A DNA stretch of 23,840 nucleotides from JAIVGV01 sp035295985 (GCA_035295985.1 DATHBT010000315.1:1-23840), one strand, 5' to 3'. Numbered from the stretch's first letter, positions 1-7,393 are shown. Notes: generated by a model from the letters alone, not told the origin. Translations and numbers: made by a program.

Positions 1-1
1 A

Positions 2-460
2 CAAGCGTGGACTCCGCGCGGCCGAAACCCGGCGAGCGCGCGCCAGCGCAAAGCCGCGCCGCCCGGACGCGCCGCCCGCCGCGCAGTCCGCACAGACCGC
101 GCCCCGCGCGCCATCGGCCCCTACTCGCAGGCCATCGTCGCGAACGGCCTCGTCTTCTGCGCCGGCCAGATCGGCGCAGACCCGGCGACGGGCGAGCTGG
201 TCGCGGGAGGCGTCCGAGAGCAGGCGGAGCAGGTCTTGAAAAATCTCGCCGCTGTCCTCGAAGCCGCCGGCAGCGACGCCGATCACGTCGTCAAGACGAC
301 CGTCTTCCTCGCCGACATGAACGATTTCGCCGCGATGAACGAAATCTACGCGCGCCACTTCAAAACAGACCCACCCGCGCGCTCGACCGTCCAGGCCGCA
401 CGCCTCCCGCGCGGCGCGCTCATCGAGATCGAAGCCATCGCCATCGTCAAAACACGCTGA
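2..460 (+). CDS. RidA (YjgF/YER057c/UK114) family enamine/imine deaminase, 5' partial
   Basis: RidA proteins hydrolyse reactive enamine/imine intermediates (for example 2-aminoacrylate released by PLP enzymes) in the cytoplasm, as trimers. The frame reads 'AIGPYSQAIVANGLVFCAGQI' in pieces from about 110, then 'NLAAVLEAAGSDADHVVKTTVF', and ends with 'PARSTVQAARLPRGALIEIEAIAI'. The PARS arginine corresponds to the catalytic Arg105 of the E. coli enzyme. About 115 residues from IGPYSQ to the stop fit the usual length of about 125-130. No ATG, GTG or TTG lies in this frame between base 2 and the conserved block; the frame stays open to the window edge through an Ala/Arg/Pro-rich stretch. The start is therefore outside the window (N-terminal extension), uses a rare codon, or has been lost by a frameshift. 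The family call is firm; the 5' limit is not. Confidence 0.85.
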   Translation, partial: QAWTPRGRNPASARQRKAAPPGRAARRAVRTDRAPRAIGPYSQAIVANGLVFCAGQIGADPATGELVAGGVREQAEQVLKNLAAVLEAAGSDADHVVKTTVFLADMNDFAAMNEIYARHFKTDPPARSTVQAARLPRGALIEIEAIAIVKTR

Positions 461-531
461 GGCGGCGCGGCACGGCGGCGCGCGGCGCGCGGCCCGCGCC
501 TCGGTTTTCGTGCTACCATTCCGCCGGGCCT

Positions 532-547
532 CGCGGCTTCGGCCGCG
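532..547 (+). promoter_or_regulatory. C(UUCG)G tetraloop hairpin beside the Uma2 ribosome binding site
   Basis: CGCGGC (532-537), loop TTCG (538-541) and GCCGCG (542-547) form a perfect 6-bp stem with an unusually stable UUCG tetraloop. It ends 3 bases before the GAGGAG Shine-Dalgarno (551-556) of the gene at 562. A TACCAT at 514-519 resembles a -10 box, but no convincing -35 was found. The hairpin could stabilise the message end or limit ribosome access; this is inference. Confidence 0.4.
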
Positions 548-561
548 GCCGAGGAGCACTC

Positions 562-1122
562 ATGTCAGTCCCGCTCAAACGTCACTACTTCACCGCCGCC
601 GAATATTACCGGATGGCCGACGCCGGCATCCTCACCGCAGACGACCGCGTCGAGCTGATCGAAGGCGAGATCATCGAAATGAGTCCCATCGGCAAGCGCC
701 ACGCCTCCTGCGTGGACAGGATAAACCGGTTGCTCGGCCGCCTCGCCAGCCATGCTGCCATCGTCCGCGTGCAGAACCCCGTCCGGCTGAGCGACTTCTC
801 CGAGCCGCAGCCCGACGTGTCGCTGCTCCGCCCACGCGATGACTTCTACGCCGCCGGGCATCCGCGACCCGACGACGTTTTGCTCATCGTCGAGGTGGCC
901 GACACTTCCGCCGATTATGATCGCGGCGTGAAGGTTTCGCTCTACGCGCGCTCCGGGATTCCCGAAGTCTGGATCGTGGATTTGACGGAGGACAGGATCG
1001 AAATCTACGCGAACCCTTCGGGCGGCGAGTACCGGGACGTTCGGTCGGCCTCGCGCGGCGGGTCGGTAAGCTCGAACGCGGTCGCCGGCCTCACTTTCGC
1101 CGCCGAAGAAATTCTCGGCTGA
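562..1122 (+). CDS. Uma2 family endonuclease (PD-(D/E)XK fold)
   Basis: 186 aa, the normal length for the Uma2 (DUF820) family. These are putative restriction-endonuclease-fold proteins, abundant in cyanobacteria, Acidobacteria and Chloroflexi, with no settled physiological role. Visible motifs in order: 'FTAAEYYRMADAGIL' near the N-terminus; 'ELIEGEIIEMSP' (31-42), the family hallmark; 'PQPDVSLLR' with the predicted metal-binding Asp85; 'LLIVEVADTS' with Glu101; Lys114 in 'GVKVSLYAR'; and 'IPEVWIVDL' (123-131). The D, E and K of the nuclease core are all present, so the protein looks intact. ATG 562 is chosen because GAGGAG lies 5 bases upstream and the family homology begins there; the same frame is open further 5' but gives only Arg/Pro-rich low-complexity sequence. 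The gene stands alone, 101 bases after the RidA gene and closed by the hairpin at 1138. Confidence 0.9.
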   Translation: MSVPLKRHYFTAAEYYRMADAGILTADDRVELIEGEIIEMSPIGKRHASCVDRINRLLGRLASHAAIVRVQNPVRLSDFSEPQPDVSLLRPRDDFYAAGHPRPDDVLLIVEVADTSADYDRGVKVSLYARSGIPEVWIVDLTEDRIEIYANPSGGEYRDVRSASRGGSVSSNAVAGLTFAAEEILG

Positions 1123-1137
1123 GTCGGCGATCACGTC

Positions 1138-1190
1138 AAAAAGCGGCGCGGGCGCGAAGCACAGAGGTCTTCGCGCCCGCGCCGCTTTTT
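1138..1190. terminator. Strong bidirectional intrinsic terminator
   Basis: A perfect 21-bp inverted repeat: arm 1138-1158 (begins AAAAAGCGGCGCGGG), 11-base loop 1159-1169, arm 1170-1190 (ends GCGCCGCTTTTT). A-tract and T-tract flank both sides, so it can terminate transcription from either strand. It sits between the 3' ends of the converging Uma2 gene (+, ends 1122) and the propeller gene (-, ends 1206). Confidence 0.9.
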
Positions 1191-1205
1191 CAGTCCTGAA
1201 AAGTT

Positions 1206-2336
1206 TCAGCCGCCGAAGCAATAGACGCGGCCGTCCTGCGAGCCGACGACGACGCGGCCGGAGGCGACGGCGGGCGAGGAGGAGACCGCGCCGCCCGTCT
1301 CGTACTCCCACAGCTTCTGGCCCGTGTAAAAGTCGAGCACGTAGAAGCGGCCGTCGTTCGAGCCGACGAAGACTCTCCCGCTCGCGAGCGCGGGCGAGGA
1401 CTCGACGCGGGCGCGCGTCGGGAACGTCCAGCGCGCGCGGCCGGTGCGCGCGTCGATGCTGTGAACCATCTTGTCGCGCCCGCCGAGGACGACGCGGCCC
1501 TCGACCGCGCCGGCCGAGGAGTAGAAGGGGAACTGACGCTGCGGGTGGCGGTAGCGCCAGCGCACCGCGCGCGTCTGGAGGTTGACGCCGAGCACGAAGT
1601 TGTCGAACGTCCCGTAGAACGCGGAGTTGTCCATCAGCGCGGGCGACGCGCCGGTGTAAGCGCCCGACGTGACCTGATAGACCTGCTGCCCGTCGCTCAG
1701 GCGCACGGCCCGGAGGATTTCGTCGCAGCCGGCGATGAAGGCCATCCCGTTCCAGACGGCGGCCGTGGCGTGGACGGCCGCGTTCGTCTTCAACTTCCAG
1801 ACGGGCTGCCCGTTACGCGCGTTCAGGGCGTAGAGGTGGCCGTCGTAGGAGCCGATGAGCACCTTGTCATCGGCGACGACGGGCGAGGCCTTCACCTCGC
1901 CGCCAGTCTTGAAAGTCCACATGCGGCGCCCGTCGCGCGCGCTGACGGCGTGAACCGTCCCGCCGAGGTCGCCGATGAAGACCGTCCCCTGCGCCACCGC
2001 CGGGGAGGATTCGCCGATGCCCTCGGCCGCGCCGGTACTGTAGCGCCAGCGCACGCGCCCGTCGCCGAGATCGAGCGCGATCAGCTCGCCCTTCTGCGAG
2101 CCGACGTAAACCGTCCCGCCCCAGATCGCGGGGGAGGATTCGACCGCCTCGCCCGCGTCGAACGACCACAGCAGCCGCAGGTTCTTAGGCACGTCCGCCT
2201 TCGAGACGCCCGTGTTCAGGTGCGTGGCGCGGAACTGCGTCCAGTTGTCCGGGTCGGCCCACTGCGCGGCGGCGCGCGCGGGCGGCAGGGAAATGAAGAG
2301 GGCGAGAGAGAGAAGCTTAAGAGCGCGTCCGGGCAT
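1206..2336 (-). CDS. Secreted PQQ-like eight-bladed beta-propeller protein (376 aa)
   Basis: Begins with the signal peptide MPGRALKLLSLALFISLPPA followed by RAAAQ, then 'NWTQFRATHLNTGVSK', the Trp/Phe-Arg entry strand shared in diverged form with the other propellers here. Seven W-motif blades are visible (for example 'LIALDLGDGRVRWRYSTG', 'VHSIDARTGRARWTFPTR', 'FYVLDFYTGQKLWEYETG'), closed by a final strand 'VYCFGG', giving an eight-bladed ring like BamB. The regular '(S)SPA...G.V(Y/F)VGS..G' spacing makes this the most canonical of the seven. No vicinal cysteines and no heme-binding CxxCH, so it is not an evident quinohemoprotein. Start: the frame extends 28 codons upstream, but ATG 2336 has AGAGG about 10 bases upstream and starts the signal peptide. 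Last gene of the minus-strand run. Molecular role unknown; a periplasmic scaffold or binding protein is plausible. Confidence 0.88.
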   Translation of the reverse strand: MPGRALKLLSLALFISLPPARAAAQWADPDNWTQFRATHLNTGVSKADVPKNLRLLWSFDAGEAVESSPAIWGGTVYVGSQKGELIALDLGDGRVRWRYSTGAAEGIGESSPAVAQGTVFIGDLGGTVHAVSARDGRRMWTFKTGGEVKASPVVADDKVLIGSYDGHLYALNARNGQPVWKLKTNAAVHATAAVWNGMAFIAGCDEILRAVRLSDGQQVYQVTSGAYTGASPALMDNSAFYGTFDNFVLGVNLQTRAVRWRYRHPQRQFPFYSSAGAVEGRVVLGGRDKMVHSIDARTGRARWTFPTRARVESSPALASGRVFVGSNDGRFYVLDFYTGQKLWEYETGGAVSSSPAVASGRVVVGSQDGRVYCFGG

Positions 2337-2378
2337 CACCGCTTTGACCTCTGAACTTATGATCGATGCTTTCGAGCC

Positions 2379-2409
2379 ATTGTAATGGAAAATAATTACC
2401 CGCGCGCAA
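2379..2409 (-). promoter_or_regulatory. Candidate sigma70-type promoter for the 376-aa propeller gene
   Basis: The 103-base gap 2337-2439 contains an AT-rich island that stands out from the GC-rich surroundings. Read on the minus strand, TTGCGC (2409-2404) and TACAAT (2384-2379) are separated by 19 bases. The -10 matches 5 of 6 consensus bases; the -35 is poor and the spacer long. It would place the transcript start about 35 bases before ATG 2336, so this gene may be transcribed independently of the upstream alcohol dehydrogenase. Confidence 0.35.
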
Positions 2410-2439
2410 GGGGGACGCACGCCGCCGCCGGCCCGGCGC

Positions 2440-3570
2440 TCAGTACGCGCTCTCGTAGAGCCGCATGGCCGCCGCCGCGTCGAAGGCGCGCGGGTTGAAT
2501 CGGCCCGTCCACTGTTCGGCGGCCTCGTCGGCGAGCCGCGCCAGATCGGCGGCGGGCACGCGCGCGTCGCGCAAGCGTCGCGGCAGTCCGCCGGCAGTCG
2601 CTAACTCTTCGAGCCGCGCCGCCAAGTCCGAAGCCTCGCCGCGCGCGTGTGCCGCCCGCCACAGCTCGCGGTAGCGCGCGCCGACCTCCTCCGAGTTCCA
2701 GCGGACGACGTGCGGGAGCATGAGCGCGACGGCCGCGCCGTGCTCCGTGTCGTAGTTTTTGGTGAGCGGGTTGGCGCAGGCGTGCGTCGCGCCGAGCATC
2801 GACTGCTCGATGGCCGCGCCCGCGAAGTGCGCGCCGAGCAGCATCGCGCCGCGCGCCCCGACGTTCTCAGGCTCGGCGAGCGCGCTCTCGTAGTTCGCCT
2901 CCAGGAGCCGCCACGCCTCGCGCGAGAATATCTCGGAGACGGGGTTGCGGCGCGTAGTCACGAAAGTTTCCACGGCGTGCGAGAGGGCGTCGAAGCCGGC
3001 CGTGGCGGTCGTCGCGCGCGGCTGCGAGACGGTCAGCGCGGGGTCGAGCAGCGCGATGCGGAAGGCGGCCGAGGGGTCGCCGCACGCCATCTTCTCGCGC
3101 GTCGCGGCGTCGGAGACGAGGGCGTAACTTTGCGCCTCGCTGCCCGTGCCCGTCGTCGTAGGTATCCCGATCATCGGGAGCAGCGGCCGGGCCGCCTTGC
3201 CGTAGCCCCAGTAGTCGCGCATCGAGCCACCGTTCGTGAGCACGAAGTTGACGCCCTTCGCGCAGTCCAGAGACGAGCCGCCGCCGAGGCCGATGATCGA
3301 ATCAACGTCGAGCGGCGCGGCGAAGGCGCGGCCCCGCTCGATCATCTCCGTGTCGGGGTTCGCCTCGAAGTCGTGGAACTCGAAGACGCGGACGCCGGCG
3401 GCGCGCAGCGGCCCGACCGCCTCCGCGACGTGGCCCGACGCGACGAGGCCCCGGTCTGCGACGAGCAGCGTGCGCTTGAAATTTAATTCGCGGGCGAGTT
3501 CGCCGACGCGCGCGACCGCGCCGTCGCCGAAGACGACGCGCGTCCGGGTCTGGTAGTCGAACGACTGCAT
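2440..3570 (-). CDS. Iron-containing (group III) alcohol dehydrogenase
   Basis: Cytoplasmic NAD(P)-dependent oxidoreductase of the FucO/DhaT/YqhD superfamily, interconverting alcohols and aldehydes; substrate not predictable. 376 aa, slightly short of the usual 380-390. The N-terminal dinucleotide domain contains 'GLGGGSSLDCAKG' (94-106, the GGGSxxD motif) and 'IPTTTGTGSEA' (136-146). All four metal ligands are in place: Asp194 and His198 in 'GFDALSHAVETF', His263 in 'GATHACANPL', and His277 in 'DTEHGAAVALMLP'. ATG 3570 is preferred over an in-frame TTG one codon earlier; the Shine-Dalgarno is weak (GAAAG). It lies in the minus-strand run between two propeller genes, with 112 bases upstream (holding a hairpin) and 103 downstream. 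It has no export signal, so it does not share a compartment with its neighbours. Confidence 0.92.
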   Translation of the reverse strand: MQSFDYQTRTRVVFGDGAVARVGELARELNFKRTLLVADRGLVASGHVAEAVGPLRAAGVRVFEFHDFEANPDTEMIERGRAFAAPLDVDSIIGLGGGSSLDCAKGVNFVLTNGGSMRDYWGYGKAARPLLPMIGIPTTTGTGSEAQSYALVSDAATREKMACGDPSAAFRIALLDPALTVSQPRATTATAGFDALSHAVETFVTTRRNPVSEIFSREAWRLLEANYESALAEPENVGARGAMLLGAHFAGAAIEQSMLGATHACANPLTKNYDTEHGAAVALMLPHVVRWNSEEVGARYRELWRAAHARGEASDLAARLEELATAGGLPRRLRDARVPAADLARLADEAAEQWTGRFNPRAFDAAAAMRLYESAY

Positions 3571-3600
3571 CAACGCTTTCAGTTAATACGGAAAAAAGTT

Positions 3601-3670
3601 TCGCGCGAAGGCGCGAAGGCGCAAAGGCAGTCAACGTGCGATCTTACTTCGCGCCTTTGCGCCTTCGCGC
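3601..3670 (-). repeat. Inverted repeat made of an 8-base word, possible minus-strand terminator
   Basis: Arms GCGCGAAGGCGCAAAGGC (3611-3628) and its exact complement (3653-3670) form an 18-bp stem around a 24-base loop. The left side is a tandem of GCGCGAAG, GCGCGAAG, GCGCAAAG, starting at about 3603. On the minus strand the stem is followed, after about 11 bases, by six Ts (3597-3592). It could weakly terminate the 458-aa propeller transcript before the alcohol dehydrogenase gene. Compare the word-based palindromes at 11865 and 18719. Confidence 0.7.
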
Positions 3671-3682
3671 GAGACCCGTCTT

Positions 3683-5059
3683 TCACTTCCCGGCGGCCGA
3701 TTTCGCCGAGCCGTCGGCGACGGCGAAGACGTGGCGCTGCGAGCGGAAGATGAGCAGGCCGTCTGAGATCGCGGGCGTCGCCATCAGCGGCTCGCCGGCG
3801 GTCGAGTTCTTCGACAGCAGCTCGAATTTCGGGCCGGCACGGACGACGTAAACGTCGCCGTCCTCGCTCGGCAGGTAGAGCTTGCCGTTCGCGGCGACGG
3901 GCGACGCGCTGAACGATGTCGGCAGCCGCTCCTGGTAGATCAGTTTGCCGGTCTTGGCCTCGAAGGCGGAGAGCACGCCCGTGTCGGCCACGCCGTAGAG
4001 GATGTCGCCGTAGATGACGGGCGTGGTCGTGTAAGGGCTGCCCTTGTCGGCCCGCCACGCGAGGTGCGCGTTCGCCTGCTCGCCGGGCTTCAGTGAGATG
4101 TCGCCGCTGCCTCCGGGGCGGAAGGCGTACATCGCGCGGCCGGGCGGGTAGCCGCCCGCGACGAAGACGAGGCCGTGCGCGAAGAGCGGGGCCTGCTGCT
4201 TGACCTGCGTGTCGCCGTCGTTGAAACGCCACAGTTCCTTGCCCGTCGCGGGATCGTAGCCGCGGATGAATCGGCCGCCGTTCGCGATCAGCTCGGCGCG
4301 GCCGTTCGCTTCAACAAGCGTTGGCGTGCTCCACGAAGTGATTTCATTGCGCTCCACCCGCCACGCCTGCTTGCCGGTCTTGAGATCGTAGGCGGCGATG
4401 AACGACTGCGCGTGGCCGTCGGCCTGCACGATGACGAGGTTCTTGTAGATGACGGGCGAGCTGCCGTGGCCCCAGGAGGAATTCTTGTCGTCCCACAGCC
4501 CCGGATTCAGCACTCCGAGGTCTTGCTTCCAGAGGGGCTTGCCCGCGAAGTCGTAGGCGAACAGCCCCTCCGACCCCATCAGCGCGACGACAACTTTGCC
4601 GTCGGTCACGGGCGTCGAGTTGGCCTGCGTCGCTTTGACGTGGCGGCGCGCGCGCGGCATCCCCTCATGCGCCGTGCGCTCCCAGAGGATTCTCCCCGTC
4701 CGCTTGTCGAGCGCGTAAATCTTCCACGCGTGCTTGAAGTCGTCGCGGGCGAGGCCGATGCCGCGATCCGTGGCCTTGAAGGTCGGCTCCGGCTCGTCGC
4801 TGAGCGCCGTGATGATGAAGACGCGATCACCCCAGACGACGGGGCTGGCGTGCGACAGTCCCGGAATCGGCGTCTTCCAGCGGACGTTCGTGCCCGCCGC
4901 GAAATCCCACGCGGTCGCCGTGGGCCTCGCGTCGGAGACGCCCGCGGCCTGAGTGCCGCGGAACTGCGGCCAGTTCTGCGCCGCGGTAGTGATCGCCGAC
5001 AGAAACAGGCAGGCGATCAAGACAAACCCCCTCGACGGTGTGTTTATTGTCTGCCGCAT
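3683..5059 (-). CDS. Secreted PQQ-like eight-bladed beta-propeller protein (458 aa)
   Basis: Signal peptide about residues 1-26 (MRQTINTPSRGFVLIACLF, ending ITTAAQ), then 'NWPQFRGTQAAGVSDARP' and 'WKTPIPGLSHASPVVWGDRV'. Blade motifs include 'IYALDKRTGRILWERTAHEG', 'IAAYDLKTGKQAWRVERN', 'IRGYDPATGKELWRFNDG', the fifth-blade variant 'RPGGSGDISL...LAWRADKG', 'LSAFEAKTGKLIYQERLP', and the seventh-blade variant 'EDGDVYVVRAGPKFELL', closed by 'VFAVADG'. It is very close throughout to the 457-aa protein encoded on the opposite strand at 14151. No heme motif or vicinal cysteines. ATG 5059 is chosen over a 41-codon upstream extension because it opens a clean signal peptide and has GTGAGGG upstream. 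The start lies only 8 bases after the PIN toxin stop, so it is probably expressed with the toxin-antitoxin pair. Confidence 0.88.
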   Translation of the reverse strand: MRQTINTPSRGFVLIACLFLSAITTAAQNWPQFRGTQAAGVSDARPTATAWDFAAGTNVRWKTPIPGLSHASPVVWGDRVFIITALSDEPEPTFKATDRGIGLARDDFKHAWKIYALDKRTGRILWERTAHEGMPRARRHVKATQANSTPVTDGKVVVALMGSEGLFAYDFAGKPLWKQDLGVLNPGLWDDKNSSWGHGSSPVIYKNLVIVQADGHAQSFIAAYDLKTGKQAWRVERNEITSWSTPTLVEANGRAELIANGGRFIRGYDPATGKELWRFNDGDTQVKQQAPLFAHGLVFVAGGYPPGRAMYAFRPGGSGDISLKPGEQANAHLAWRADKGSPYTTTPVIYGDILYGVADTGVLSAFEAKTGKLIYQERLPTSFSASPVAANGKLYLPSEDGDVYVVRAGPKFELLSKNSTAGEPLMATPAISDGLLIFRSQRHVFAVADGSAKSAAGK

Positions 5060-5067
5060 CTTCGCCC

Positions 5068-5469
5068 TCACCTGATGAAAGTGATACTGCAAATGCCGGC
5101 CGCCGCGACCCGATCCAGTTCGTGATGATCCGAGGTCAGGAGCGTGCCGCCGACGCGGTTCGTTAGCGTGACGGCGAAACAATCGGCCAGCGATATTTTC
5201 CCGCCGGCTTTGAGCTTGCCCGCCTCTTTCCAGAAAGCTTCGTCGAAGTCGCTGCGTTCAGCGAGACCTAAAGTCCTCATGTCCTCGACCGCGCCTTCGG
5301 CAGCACTCTCGCCGCCGGCACGATGGAAGTCGTAGTAGACCTCGCACAGGTTGATGGCGTGGGCCATGCATTGGCTGTTCGTGTCTAATAGGGCGTTCTC
5401 GACAACGTCGGAACCCGCCTCGCCTTTGAGAAAGGCGATGATCGCGCACGTGTCGAGCACGTAGATCAC
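5068..5469 (-). CDS. PIN-domain ribonuclease toxin (VapC-like)
   Basis: 133 aa, the usual size of a VapC-type toxin, which cleaves RNA (often initiator tRNA or rRNA) when freed from its antitoxin. The acidic PIN residues are visible: Asp6 in 'YVLDTCAIIAFLKGE', Glu43 in 'INLCEVYYDF', Asp95 in 'KISLADCFAVTLT', and Asp114 in 'GTLLTSDHHELDRV'. The start is GTG 5469 and overlaps the upstream gene's stop by four bases (GTGA), a standard coupling arrangement for such modules. The propeller gene at 5059 begins 8 bases downstream, so the module sits inside the propeller run. Active-site residues look intact, so the toxin should be functional; the RNA target cannot be read from sequence. Confidence 0.88.
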   Translation of the reverse strand: MIYVLDTCAIIAFLKGEAGSDVVENALLDTNSQCMAHAINLCEVYYDFHRAGGESAAEGAVEDMRTLGLAERSDFDEAFWKEAGKLKAGGKISLADCFAVTLTNRVGGTLLTSDHHELDRVAAAGICSITFIR

Positions 5470-5804
5470 GGCCTGCTCCTGCGATCTTCGAGCGCAATCT
5501 CCTCCGTCTTTCGCGCGGCGAAGGCTTCACTACTGGTTGGAAGATTTGCGTACTTGCCGCGGATGCTGCGCACAAAATTGAGGCGCATGTCCGTGTCCGC
5601 AGTCTCCCAAACCATTTTGTTGAGTGAATGTTGAAGCTGCCGCATTTCATCCGGCGTGAAGGAGGCGGTTTTCTTCATAATCGTGATCGCAGCGCCGGCT
5701 AAGAACAGCGTAATCAGTTGACTTAGCGCGTCACGAATCTTCTCCCTCTCTTCAGGCGGGAGAGCCTTCACTTGTTCCACCACCTCCTCGACGGCTGTAC
5801 TCAT
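5466..5804 (-). CDS. Small protein preceding the PIN toxin, probable antitoxin
   Basis: 112 aa with no recognised DNA-binding fold. Residues 1-30 ('MSTAVEEVVEQVKALPPEER' then 'EKIRDALSQL') look like the amphipathic N-terminal helix seen in several small antitoxins. A short hydrophobic stretch follows ('LITLFLAGAAITIM', about 30-43), then a charged middle. The C-terminal tail 'RGKYANLPTSSEAFAARKTE' is typical of antitoxin tails that wrap the partner PIN toxin. The four-base overlap with the toxin gene supports the role. ATG 5804 has a strong AAAGGCGGTGA upstream. It is longer than most VapB proteins, and the hydrophobic segment is odd; an inner antitoxin starting at the internal Met near residue 43 is a possible alternative. 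The family assignment is inference from context and tail sequence. Confidence 0.7.
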   Translation of the reverse strand: MSTAVEEVVEQVKALPPEEREKIRDALSQLITLFLAGAAITIMKKTASFTPDEMRQLQHSLNKMVWETADTDMRLNFVRSIRGKYANLPTSSEAFAARKTEEIALEDRRSRP

Positions 5805-5864
5805 CTATCACCGCCTTTCATAGCAAGTGTGATCTGCAACGGCCAGCTACCGCGTGCCTCGCAC

Positions 5865-7361
5865 CTACCTTGTTGTCGCCGCACCGCCCGCGCCCTCCTT
5901 GATGGCGAAGAGCTGGTTGCGGTTGGCGATGTAGAGCGCGCCGTTGGCGGGGACGGGCGTCGAATAGACGGAGCTTCCCATGTTGATCTCGGCGATGACC
6001 TTCTTCACCTTGCCGGCCTGGAGGATCACCACGTCGCCGTCCTCGTCGCCGAGGTAGAGCCTGTCGTCGATGATCATGGGCGAGCCCCAGACCGCGGCGA
6101 ACACGTCGTGCGTCCAGAAGGGCGTCCCGGTCTTGGCGTCGAGCGCGTGGATGAAGCCGCTGAAGTCGGCCTGATACAGGATGCCGTCCTTGATCGCGGG
6201 CGTCGAGATCGAGCGGCGAATCTTGTCGTAGTGCCAGACCATGCCGGTCTTGGTGATGTCGCCGCGCTTGGTGGCGTCGATGGCGTACATGTGGCCGGTG
6301 CCCTCGCCGTGCTCGGGGTCCTGCCCGTTCGAGATGTAAACCTTGTCGTCGTGGATGACGGCGGTCGAGATGATCTCGTTGCGCGTCTTAGGCCAGACCG
6401 AGTCCTTGGGGTTCGTGTCGAACTCCCAGAGCTTCTTCCCCGTCATGGCCTCGTAGCCGCGAATCCACCCGTCGCCCTGGCCCATGACGACCTGAACGAC
6501 CCCGCCGATTGTGCCGACCGTCGGCGACGCCCACTGGCCGTGGAGGATTTTGTCGAAGACGGAGTTGTCTTCCCAGACGAGCTTGCCGGTCTTCTTGTTG
6601 ACGGCGATGATGGCCGGCGCTTTGGGCGAGGGGACGTTGACGTGGCTCTCGTCCTGACCGTTCGAGGTGGAGACGAAGATGAGGTCGCCGTAGGAGACGG
6701 GCGACGAGTTGGCGAGGTTGTGCGGCTGCGAGCCCACTTCGTCCATCATGTCGAACTTCCAGACGATGTCGCCGTCTATGTCGCGCGTCAGCTTCTCGTC
6801 CTTGAAGGGGCCGTCATTCTCCTTGTCGCGGAAGCCTTCCGTGTCGAGGCACAGCAACTCGGCGCGATTCGAGACGTAGTAAATCCTGTCGCCTTCGACG
6901 AGCGGGGAGGAGGCGACGCCCTGGTAGGGCCAGTCGTTGACGCGCCCCGACGTGAGCTTGTCGTGAACCATCTGCCACAGGAACTCGCCGTCCGCCTCGC
7001 GGAAGGCCATCACGACGCCCTTGTCGCCCTTGATCGTGGGATCGCGCAGCCCCTCGTTGTTCGTGCCGACGAAGACCTTGCCGCCGGAGACGACCATGTT
7101 GCCGTAGGTCTGCGACCCCAGCGCGGCGACCCATTTGACGTTCTTCTTCGTCTTCACGTCCCACGCCGTGGCGATGCCCTTCATGTTCGAGACCATGTTG
7201 CGGTCGGGCGTGCCGCCCCACATCGGCCAGTCGCCGCCGCCCGGATCGCCGGCGGAGGCGGTGAGCAGCGAGCCATAAGCGGCAAGCAGCACCGCGCCGA
7301 CTGCCGACGCGGCCATGACAATCCTCTTAACCTTAACTGACGTTCTGCGGATGTTCTTCAT
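5865..7361 (-). CDS. Secreted PQQ-like beta-propeller protein (498 aa)
   Basis: Long signal peptide or N-terminal anchor (MKNIRRTSVKVKRIVMAASA onward, ending near 'LLTASAGD', about residue 39), then 'GDWPMWGGTPDRNMVSN'. Blades seen: 'VMAFREADGEFLWQMVHD'; a second blade with a long insert before 'GDIVWKFDMMDEVGSQ'; 'IIAVNKKTGKLVWEDNS'; 'IRGYEAMTGKKLWEFDTN'; the 'ATKRGDITKTGMVWHYDK' fifth blade; 'IHALDAKTGTPFWTHDV'; 'DEDGDVVILQAGKVKKV'; closing 'LFAIKEG'. The Ala/Gly/Thr-rich C-terminus is short. Tryptophan-rich loops ('VNDWPYQGVASSPLV', 'HGQWASPTVG') could line a binding face. ATG 7361 is preferred because AGAGG lies just upstream and the signal peptide begins there; a GTG at 7397 in the same frame overlaps the methyltransferase stop by four bases and is a real alternative. 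Operon partner of the methyltransferase. Confidence 0.86.
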   Translation of the reverse strand: MKNIRRTSVKVKRIVMAASAVGAVLLAAYGSLLTASAGDPGGGDWPMWGGTPDRNMVSNMKGIATAWDVKTKKNVKWVAALGSQTYGNMVVSGGKVFVGTNNEGLRDPTIKGDKGVVMAFREADGEFLWQMVHDKLTSGRVNDWPYQGVASSPLVEGDRIYYVSNRAELLCLDTEGFRDKENDGPFKDEKLTRDIDGDIVWKFDMMDEVGSQPHNLANSSPVSYGDLIFVSTSNGQDESHVNVPSPKAPAIIAVNKKTGKLVWEDNSVFDKILHGQWASPTVGTIGGVVQVVMGQGDGWIRGYEAMTGKKLWEFDTNPKDSVWPKTRNEIISTAVIHDDKVYISNGQDPEHGEGTGHMYAIDATKRGDITKTGMVWHYDKIRRSISTPAIKDGILYQADFSGFIHALDAKTGTPFWTHDVFAAVWGSPMIIDDRLYLGDEDGDVVILQAGKVKKVIAEINMGSSVYSTPVPANGALYIANRNQLFAIKEGAGGAATTR

Positions 7362-7393
7362 TACCTCTGTTCCTTCTGCTGACGGCTGACGGC

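Noticed and set aside
5772..7340. 522-codon open frame on the plus strand opposite the 498-aa propeller
   Set aside because: Asp/Val/Arg-rich shadow without motifs; the opposite strand has clear propeller repeats.
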